Origin: Neocallimastix lanati (nom. inval.)
Taxonomy: Eukaryota; Neocallimastigomycota; Neocallimastigomycetes; Neocallimastigales; Neocallimastigaceae
Assembly (NCBI GenBank): GCA_016946835.1
Contig: JACVTC010000421.1
Location: 1-29,992, forward strand
Length of the DNA: 29,992 bases
Reading direction: 5' to 3'
The translations under genes and the position numbers were made by a program. This document shows positions 10,045 through 17,337 of this stretch, in pieces. The number at the start of each line of letters is the position of its first letter. Position 1 is the first letter of the stretch. Under the pieces are notes generated by a model. The model made no database searches and had not been told where the DNA came from. It worked only from the letters and a program-made list of their open reading frames with translations.

Positions 10045-10062
10045 TCCCCGATATCTCCACCA
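10045..10062 (-). other. tRNA primer-binding site of non-autonomous element
   Basis: The minus strand reads TGGTGGAGATATCGGGGA, 7 nt inside the 5' LTR. It is identical to 2786-2769. The surrounding A/T sequence has diverged, so the 18 nt appear constrained. Nine nt match the complement of the tRNA-Trp 3' end including CCA. Confidence 0.75.
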
Positions 10063-10069
10063 ATTTTTA

Positions 10070-10596
10070 TGTTGAGGTTCATATTAGAAAAGGAGTGTGA
10101 ACATTAAATAAATAGATAAATTAAATAACTATTAAATTACACTAAAAGAATTTATTATTACACATTATAAATTTTATTTAAAGAATTATTATTAAAAATA
10201 TTTATTATTTATAAATTATATAATTATTTTATTGTTAAAAATAACTTTATTAATATTAATATTTATTATTATAACAATATGAGAAACCTTTCAATTATTA
10301 TTACTATTTCATTATTACTACTATTTTTACTATTTCTTTCCTCAGAAAGGCCCCCTTCATAAAATAATATGGATAATACATATTTTATATTATTTAATTA
10401 CATTATTAAAACCAATCATATAAATTAATTAATTACATAAATTTAATATTTAAAATAATAAAATATAATTAATATAAAAATTATTAATATAGAATATAAG
10501 AAAATTATTAATAGTAAAGAATATAATAATATATTTTTATATAATAAATTATTAAAAATTTAATTAAAAATATCATTATTATTCTATTCTTTATCA
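10070..10596 (-). repeat. 5' LTR of non-autonomous element
   Basis: This 527-bp LTR is the partner of 7591-8117 and provides the promoter end in sense orientation. Its outer two bases (CA at 10595-10596) are part of the TSD later made by the gypsy insertion, which dates the gypsy insertion as the younger. Confidence 0.85.
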
Positions 10597-10599
10597 ATT
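10595..10599. repeat. Target-site duplication CAATT, left copy
   Basis: Matches 23080-23084 on the other side of the gypsy array. Its first two bases are the terminal CA of the older non-autonomous element. Confidence 0.85.
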
Positions 10600-11567
10600 T
10601 GTAATAATTTAATTATAAAATTAATTAGAATTAAATTATTAACTACAACTTAATAATAACTAAATAATAATTATTATTAAATTGAGAAAACAAAAAAAAG
10701 ATAAATATACTTATCTTCTATAAGAGAGAGTTTATTATAACTAATTATAATAAACTAATAACACAAAATTGTCAAAGAGAAAAGATTATTTTATTTTATT
10801 TTTTTTTTTTTAAATTTGTTTTTTATTAAAACTTACTTTATTAAAATAGAAATATAAAAATTTTATTAATGTTATTACTATATTATAATTGTTATAATAA
10901 TAACTCTTGATTTCTCAAAGAGAATTCAAGAGCTTTATTTATACTTTTTTGAAAAATAAGGTTAAATTAAAAAATGTTTTCTAATCTTAACAAATCTCTT
11001 ATCTAGGAAAAGATTAGAGAGAAAAACCTAGATAAGATTTTTGATCGATATTCTATCCATATCGATCATCGTATCAATTAGGTAAAACCAATTACTTTTA
11101 AAAAGTGATTGGGAAAAACCCTAATTGACCGATTAGCTAATCTAATTTAATTGATCGAAAATAAAAGAATAAAATAATAAAAGATATTTCGACCATAAAA
11201 TCATAAATTTACAAATAAGGAAAATAACATAATAATGATATTAATAAACAAAATACAGAATACATTATTAAGTACATATTAGAATACATAATATATTTGT
11301 TTACAATTTAATTAAATAAATAAACTAAGACTAATAAATTTAATAATTAAATATATAATTAAATAAACTATAATTATTTATAAATGTATAAATAATAATT
11401 AATTAAATAAATTTGTTGTATTAAATTAATGATTATTTAATATTGAGTTTAATAAATTATTAATAATATTTAAATGAATAAATATTATATAATTAAATAA
11501 AGTTATAATTATAACTTAACTAAGAAAATATAATTATTTTATTTAAAAATAATTATAGATTCTTACA
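10600..11567 (-). repeat. Gypsy LTR A (3' LTR of copy 1), 968 bp
   Basis: Plus-strand ends are TGTAATAAT and TTCTTACA. In sense orientation it starts TGTAAGAATC. It contains several strong inverted repeats: TCTTATCTAGG/CCTAGATAAGA (10997-11007, 11027-11037), TGATCGATA/TATCGATCA (11042-11068), and a nested pair TCAATTAGG/CCTAATTGA (11074-11128) enclosing a 12-bp stem. The 11 nt CTAGATAAGAG (minus strand, 11006-10996) are exactly complementary to the PBS. If the RNA starts there, U3 is about 561 nt and R-U5 about 407 nt. Confidence 0.92.
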
Positions 11568-11579
11568 TTGCTCCTTTTA
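11568..11579 (-). other. Polypurine tract overlapping the pol stop, copy 1
   Basis: In sense orientation TAAAAGGAGCAA runs straight into the 3' LTR. The first three bases are the stop codon of pol, so coding and plus-strand priming signals overlap. The same arrangement is at 17329-17340. Confidence 0.65.
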
Positions 11580-14291
11580 CGATGATGGCTCTTTCAATTC
11601 TTTATTCCGCTCTGTATAAGGCTCCAATTGTGAGATATGAAATACCGGATGAAGATGTAAGTTTTCTGGAAGTTCCAAGCGGTAATTCATTCTTTCCCCC
11701 TTTTCGATAATTTTAAATGGACCAAGATACTGAGAAGATAGCTTTTTGGACGGTTCATTTGTAAAATAATATCTTTTAAGCATAACCAAGTCATTAACTT
11801 TGAAGTCAGGGCCTATAGATTTTTTATTATCAGCATATTTCTTAAAATCTTCTTTGGCTTTTATTAAGTGTTGCCGGAGGGCATTAAAGTGTGACGACCA
11901 GTCTCTAGTAAGGATAGAAGCTGTGTCTCTTAGTAAGACAGGAGGGGAGTCAATAACACAATTAGGATCGAAACCATAGTTAGCATGAAAAGGAGTTTGG
12001 CCAATTGATTTATGGATGGAGTTATTATAAGACATTTCACATAAGGGAAGATAATAGCACCATTCATTCTGGGCGGAAGAACAATAACAACGAAGATATT
12101 GTTCAATAACAGCATTGGCACGTTCCACTTGACCATTTGATTGCTGATGATGGGCCGTTGCTAATCTTGGTTTGGCTCTAATAGCATCACATAAAGAGGT
12201 CCAGAATTGGGAGGAGAATTGAGAGCCGTGGTCGGAAACAATAACTTTTGGAAAACCATGGTGTTTAAAGACTTGGAAGAGCAGTAATTTTGCGGTTAGG
12301 TCGGCGGAAGGAACGTCGGAGCAGGGCACTAAATGGACCATTTTTGTTAAATGATCAGAAACAATCATGATGCATGTGCAGTCTTGCGAAGAAGGCAGAG
12401 AGACTATAAAATCCACGCCAATTACTTCCCAGGGTTTTGTAGGAATGGGAAGTGGTATTAGCTTACCATATGGCTTATGTCTGCGAATCTTACTTCGGGA
12501 ACAGACATTGCACGAAAGAACATAGTTAGAAACATCTTTCTTCATGTTTGGCCACCAGTAGAACCTTTTAAGTTTTTCAAAGGTCCTTTCTATCCCTTGG
12601 TGGCCGCTAGTAGGCGCATCATGGAAGGATTTTAAAATCCATGCCCTGAGACTAGATGGAACAATAATTCTTTTTTGGAAATGAAGAATTCCCTCGACGA
12701 GAGTAAATAGAGAACTATTTAGTTTTTTCGACTGATCTCTTAATTTAGAAAGGATATTTTGACAATATTGGTCTTCTTTCTGTGCTTTAATAAGTTTACT
12801 TATATTGTCGCTAGTAGCACAACAAAAAGCATTCTTATTAATTAAGGATTGTTGTTCCACGGGATGTGTGGATTTATAATCTGGTCTCCTGGATAAAGCA
12901 TCAGGCTTTCCACTTTTTGAGCCAGCTCTATACGCAATCCTATAGTCGAATTTAGACAGGAAAAGGCTCCAACGAATTTGTCGTTGGTTTAAATGTTGTG
13001 GTTTTTTAAAGTATAGCAGATTCTTATGATCTGTTATTACTTGAACTGGGAACTTGGCACCTTCAAGATGATGTCTCCAGGTTTCAAATGCAGTAATAAT
13101 AGCAAGAAGCTCTTTATCATAGATAGTATAATTAGCTTCTGCTTTATTAAGGGATCTGGAGTGAAATGCCACAGGATGCAATTGATTATCTTCACTAGAT
13201 ACCTGAGAAAGTATACATCCGACTGCAAAATCACTTGCATCGGTTTCAACTATAAATTCTTTATCAGGATCAGGAAATATTAAAAAATCATCAGCTTTAA
13301 AAGAGTCCTTTAACTTTTGAAAAGCATCTTCAGCTGATTTATCCCAGATAAAAGGATTTTCCTTTTTTAAAAGTTTGCGAAGGGGTTCCATGTTTTTTGC
13401 AAAGTCTTTTATAAATTTTCTATAGAAATTACATAATCCAAGGAAACTTTGCAATTCTTTAACATTTTTAGGACTTGGCCAATCGAGTACTGATTTGACC
13501 TTATTTTTATCCATAGTTAGCCCTTTATTGGAAACTGTGAAGCCTAAGAATGTGGTTTCAGTTACATGAAACTCACATTTCTCTAATTTAGCATATAATC
13601 CATTATCAATAAGAATTTTTAAAACAGTTCTTACATGGTTAATATGCTCTTTTAAGGATTTGGAATAGATAATTATGTCATCAAGGTAAACTCTAACAAA
13701 AATACCAATACAGTCGTTAAGTATATCATGAATGAAACGTTGGAAAACGGAAGGCGCGTTTCTAAGCCCGAAAGGCATTACGAGATATTCGAAATGCCCT
13801 AAAGGAGTTCTAAACGCTGTAAGATATTCATGCCCTTCTTTAATTCTTATAAGGTTGTAGGCGGATCTTAAGTCAAGACGGGTAAATATCATTGCACCTT
13901 TAAAAGATTCCATTAAGTCATTTATTCTTGGAATCGGGTAACTATTACGGATTGTAATAGCATTCAAGCGTCGATAATCGACACATAATCTGAGAGTTCC
14001 ATCGCGTTTCAATACAAATATAACTGGAGCACCTGCTGGTGATTTTGATTTTCGTATGAACTTTTTTCTAAGATTTTCTTGAATATACTCTTTCAAGGCT
14101 TTCATTTCCGGAACGGTAAGAGAGTAGATTGGACCGAAGAATAATTGGCCACCAGGAATAAGATCAATTGACATATCATATTCCCTGTGTGGTGGTAACT
14201 TCTCAGCTTCATTTTTCTCAAATACTATTATGAGATCAGAATAGTATTTGTCGAGAATCTCTCTTATGCCTCGGTTTTTTCCCTTCGGAGT
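11577..14291 (-). CDS. pol: Pol: reverse transcriptase, RNase H, integrase (copy 1)
   Basis: This is Ty3/gypsy Pol without protease. The open frame runs from 14291; the first ATG is at 14174 (865 aa from there), but conserved RT-entry sequence (LPPHREYD) precedes it, so expression by frameshift from gag is more likely. Counting from the ATG: RT about 45-225 with Asp101 and the YLDD box at 163-166; RNase H with Asp312, Glu355, Asp382 and Asp425; integrase zinc finger His518, His525, Cys555, Cys558; integrase catalytic Asp588, Asp648, Glu684 (35 residues between the last two); GPY/F module near 817-838. The protein ends 15 residues after HISQLEPYT with no chromodomain. All catalytic residues are present, so it looks active. 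It overlaps gag by 56 nt in the +1 frame. Confidence 0.95.
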   Translation of the reverse strand, partial: TPKGKNRGIREILDKYYSDLIIVFEKNEAEKLPPHREYDMSIDLIPGGQLFFGPIYSLTVPEMKALKEYIQENLRKKFIRKSKSPAGAPVIFVLKRDGTLRLCVDYRRLNAITIRNSYPIPRINDLMESFKGAMIFTRLDLRSAYNLIRIKEGHEYLTAFRTPLGHFEYLVMPFGLRNAPSVFQRFIHDILNDCIGIFVRVYLDDIIIYSKSLKEHINHVRTVLKILIDNGLYAKLEKCEFHVTETTFLGFTVSNKGLTMDKNKVKSVLDWPSPKNVKELQSFLGLCNFYRKFIKDFAKNMEPLRKLLKKENPFIWDKSAEDAFQKLKDSFKADDFLIFPDPDKEFIVETDASDFAVGCILSQVSSEDNQLHPVAFHSRSLNKAEANYTIYDKELLAIITAFETWRHHLEGAKFPVQVITDHKNLLYFKKPQHLNQRQIRWSLFLSKFDYRIAYRAGSKSGKPDALSRRPDYKSTHPVEQQSLINKNAFCCATSDNISKLIKAQKEDQYCQNILSKLRDQSKKLNSSLFTLVEGILHFQKRIIVPSSLRAWILKSFHDAPTSGHQGIERTFEKLKRFYWWPNMKKDVSNYVLSCNVCSRSKIRRHKPYGKLIPLPIPTKPWEVIGVDFIVSLPSSQDCTCIMIVSDHLTKMVHLVPCSDVPSADLTAKLLLFQVFKHHGFPKVIVSDHGSQFSSQFWTSLCDAIRAKPRLATAHHQQSNGQVERANAVIEQYLRCYCSSAQNEWCYYLPLCEMSYNNSIHKSIGQTPFHANYGFDPNCVIDSPPVLLRDTASILTRDWSSHFNALRQHLIKAKEDFKKYADNKKSIGPDFKVNDLVMLKRYYFTNEPSKKLSSQYLGPFKIIEKGERMNYRLELPENLHLHPVFHISQLEPYTERNKELKEPSS

Positions 14292-15669
14292 CTATTTTCG
14301 TTGGCATAGCGGCACATAAATCGGAGTCACTCAAGTCTGAATGACAAACAGTATCTTCTGGGATTGATTCAGGAATGATAGAATCATGATCGGCATTGTT
14401 AATTGTGGGATTGTCGAACATAGTTGCAGTGAAATTAGAGTTTTGGTTTGCGAACTTGAATTTCCTTGAAGAAGGGCAATGTGAACCACAGTATTTACCT
14501 AAAAAGAATATTTTATTTTTCTTGTAATCAATGAAAGGATTATGAACTGAGAGCCAATCTCTTCCAAGAATACCATTGATTCCTTGGAGGGCTATGTTTG
14601 CGATGCAAAATTCAAAACGTTCTGTATGGTCCATAATCTTGAGTTTAAGCGGTTTTGTAGTTTGTTTAATGTTCATGCTTTTACTATTTGGGAGTTGGAT
14701 ATTAATTGGAGAGGATAAACCTAATGATGGAATTTTGTGACTATTAGCGAAATTTCTACAAATGAAACTTCTAGCAGATCCGGAGTCAATTAAAAAGTTT
14801 GTTCTAATATTTTTATCATTTATATTTAAGTAAAAGGCAGTAGTGATTGTTGGGTTTCCATTAGAAGTATAGTTGGCTGAGAGAATGTCATTTTTAGGTT
14901 TATTTTTATTGTGAAAATGTTTCTTGTAGTTCTCGATTTTGGTGAGTTCTCTGCGCTTCTTTTGAAAGGATTTATGATTCTTCTTGAAATTCTTAGTCTT
15001 ATTCCTTAAACTACTTTCCAAATAACATTTTTTATCTATTCCAATTATAGTGTTCGTAGCTTCAAACAAGGTAGATGGTTTCTCAACCTTGTCGAATTCT
15101 TCGCGCACCTTATCCACAAGTCCTTTTCCAATAATGTCAATGAGCACTTCGTCGGGCCATCCAAGACGTCCCGCCAACCTACGGAATTCGATAGTGTATT
15201 CAGCGACACTACCAAGTTGAGATTGTTTAAGCTTCCACAATTTGTCCATAATAACGTATTTCTGCTTCCTTTCAATACCTGAATCGAAATTTTCTAACAA
15301 AAGTTTCTTGAATTTTTCAAATGTTAACTTCTTTAGAGTCCCATCAGTTAGCAAAGAGAGACCCCATCTTCTTGCAGTTCCTGTTAGTTTATTGATAACA
15401 AAGGAGTTTTTTGACTCATCATCCTTGAATGTATTTGGATGAGTCTTAATAAAGTCTTCACTATGGATAATTATTTCCCTAATACTTGGTTGGTTTTTCA
15501 CATCACTTTCTTTCTGAAGAACTCCATTTGGCGAAAAGAAGGCAGGTATGAAATCTGTAATAGCAGAGATTAGTTTAGAAGCATTTTCGTTATACGTAAT
15601 GGACTGTGAAATTGGTGATGGTGTGTCTGCTAAAGGCTCATTAATTTGAATATCACTATTGTTTTCCAT
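14236..15669 (-). CDS. gag: Gag-protease polyprotein (copy 1)
   Basis: A 477-aa ORF1. Residues about 95-205 form the capsid domain of the retrotransposon Gag type (TARRWGLSLL..., then LKQSQLGSVAEYTIEF). Residues 222-258 are rich in Lys, Arg and His and probably bind RNA; no CCHC knuckle is seen. Residues about 275-380 are a retropepsin with active-site Asp295-Ser-Gly and the second conserved motif ILGRDW at 367-372. The acidic tail (420-452) may be a linker. The ATG is preceded on the sense strand by A25. The ORF closes with TGA at 14236-14238, inside the 56-nt overlap with pol. Having protease in ORF1 rather than in Pol means it is made without frameshifting. Confidence 0.94.
   Translation of the reverse strand: MENNSDIQINEPLADTPSPISQSITYNENASKLISAITDFIPAFFSPNGVLQKESDVKNQPSIREIIIHSEDFIKTHPNTFKDDESKNSFVINKLTGTARRWGLSLLTDGTLKKLTFEKFKKLLLENFDSGIERKQKYVIMDKLWKLKQSQLGSVAEYTIEFRRLAGRLGWPDEVLIDIIGKGLVDKVREEFDKVEKPSTLFEATNTIIGIDKKCYLESSLRNKTKNFKKNHKSFQKKRRELTKIENYKKHFHNKNKPKNDILSANYTSNGNPTITTAFYLNINDKNIRTNFLIDSGSARSFICRNFANSHKIPSLGLSSPINIQLPNSKSMNIKQTTKPLKLKIMDHTERFEFCIANIALQGINGILGRDWLSVHNPFIDYKKNKIFFLGKYCGSHCPSSRKFKFANQNSNFTATMFDNPTINNADHDSIIPESIPEDTVCHSDLSDSDLCAAMPTKIDSEGKKPRHKRDSRQILF
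14268..14274 (-). promoter_or_regulatory. Candidate +1 frameshift site CCG-AGG-C (copy 1)
   Basis: The pol frame is +1 to gag. Both are open only between the pol-frame TAG at 14292-14294 and the gag TGA at 14236-14238. Within that window CCG AGG C in the gag frame resembles the yeast Ty1 site CTT AGG C, with the same rare Arg codon and next base. The gag terminus TTC TGA is an alternative site for a shift at the stop. Confidence 0.45.
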
Positions 15670-15778
15670 TTTTTTTTTTTTTTTTTTTTTTTTTACCTAG
15701 TTTTATTAAGTTATGTGAAAAATTATAATTAGTGTAGATTTAAAATTTTGTAATATTTCTAATAAATTATGTTTATCT

Positions 15779-15830
<52 letters not shown>

Positions 15831-15988
15831 TATATATATATCTATTTACACAATATATATTATTTGTTTTATTTATTTATATATTATAGTGATTTTATAT
15901 ACGTCATGTATTCATTTATATATAGTAATATATTTATTAAAAGTATGTATTTATCCATCCATTAATATATAATAGTACAAATATATAA

Positions 15989-16019
<31 letters not shown>

Positions 16020-16342
16020 TAATTTCTAGACTATTCTATATATATCGTTTTATTGTAATTATTCTATTCTAATATATTGTTTTAATTTATTATTATTTTA
16101 TGTAAATTTTTTTTTTTTTTTTTTTTGGTTAATTTCTAGACTATTCTATATGTATCGTTTTATTGTAATTATTCTATTCTAATATATTGTTTTAATTTAT
16201 TATTTTTATATTATTTTATTATTAAAAATATATTGAAGTTTTATCTTAAAAATTTTTTTTTTTTTTTTTTTTTTTTTGTACTACATAATTCAATAATATA
16301 TTGGTATTATTTAAAATTTTCTTTGTACTACACTAATCTATT
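15670..16342 (-). other. Gag leader with five poly(A) tracts (sense), copy 1
   Basis: On the plus strand T runs lie at 15670-15694 (25), 15781-15827 (47), 15989-16016 (28), 16107-16126 (20) and 16253-16277 (25). All are poly(A) in the sense RNA, the last one touching the gag ATG. A segment of about 77 bp is repeated in tandem (from 16019 and from 16129), each copy next to a T run. No other ORF is present. Confidence 0.85.
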
Positions 16343-16353
16343 CTAGATAAGAG
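16343..16353 (-). other. Putative self-priming PBS, copy 1
   Basis: The minus strand reads CTCTTATCTAG, 7 nt inside the 5' LTR. It is exactly complementary over 11 nt to CTAGATAAGAG within the LTR, with mismatches on both sides. No TGG-type tRNA PBS is found here. Tf1 of fission yeast primes with the first 11 nt of its own RNA. Confidence 0.6.
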
Positions 16354-16360
16354 TTATTAT

Positions 16361-17328
16361 TGTAATAATTTAATTATAAAATTAATTAGAATTAAATTAT
16401 TAACTACAACTTAATAATAACTAAATAATAATTATTATTAAATTGAGAAAACAAAAAAAAGATAAATATACTTATCTTCTATAAGAGAGAGTTTATTATA
16501 ACTAATTATAATAAACTAATAACACAAAATTGTCAAAGAGAAAAGATTATTTTATTTTATTTTTTTTTTTTTAAATTTGTTTTTTATTAAAACTTACTTT
16601 ATTAAAATAGAAATATAAAAATTTTATTAATGTTATTACTATATTATAATTGTTATAATAATAACTCTTGATTTCTCAAAGAGAATTCAAGAGCTTTATT
16701 TATACTTTTTTGAAAAATAAGGTTAAATTAAAAAATGTTTTCTAATCTTAACAAATCTCTTATCTAGGAAAAGATTAGAGAGAAAAACCTAGATAAGATT
16801 TTTGATCGATATTCTATCCATATCGATCATCGTATCAATTAGGTAAAACCAATTACTTTTAAAAAGTGATTGGGAAAAACCCTAATTGACCGATTAGCTA
16901 ATCTAATTTAATTGATCGAAAATAAAAGAATAAAATAATAAAAGATATTTCGACCATAAAATCATAAATTTACAAATAAGGAAAATAACATAATAATGAT
17001 ATTAATAAACAAAATACAGAATACATTATTAAGTACATATTAGAATACATAATATATTTGTTTACAATTTAATTAAATAAATAAACTAAGACTAATAAAT
17101 TTAATAATTAAATATATAATTAAATAAACTATAATTATTTATAAATGTATAAATAATAATTAATTAAATAAATTTGTTGTATTAAATTAATGATTATTTA
17201 ATATTGAGTTTAATAAATTATTAATAATATTTAAATGAATAAATATTATATAATTAAATAAAGTTATAATTATAACTTAACTAAGAAAATATAATTATTT
17301 TATTTAAAAATAATTATAGATTCTTACA
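16361..17328 (-). repeat. Gypsy LTR B (shared middle LTR), 968 bp
   Basis: It serves as 5' LTR of copy 1 and 3' LTR of copy 2. Same length and ends as LTR A, with no TSD at either edge. The region matching the PBS is 16757-16767. Confidence 0.92.
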
Positions 17329-17337
17329 TTGCTCCTT

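Larger units (their letters stand above)
7591..10596 (-). mobile_element. Non-autonomous LTR retroelement (3.0 kb)
   Basis: Two 527-bp direct repeats (7591-8117 and 10070-10596) with TG...CA ends bracket a 1952-bp interior. PBS and polypurine tract place the sense strand on minus. I see only one base difference between the LTRs (near 7802 versus 10281), so insertion is recent, yet no long ORF is present. It must have moved with proteins supplied in trans, plausibly from the gag-bearing relative at the left edge. The flank is ATTT on both sides (a 4-bp TSD; 5 bp AATTT if the last A is not counted in the LTR). It inserted about 11-14 bp upstream of what is now tRNA 3. Confidence 0.85.

Noticed and set aside
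13026-13283. 85-codon plus-strand ORF, also at 18787-19044
   Set aside because: Antisense to the conserved RNase H region of pol; repeated only because pol is repeated.
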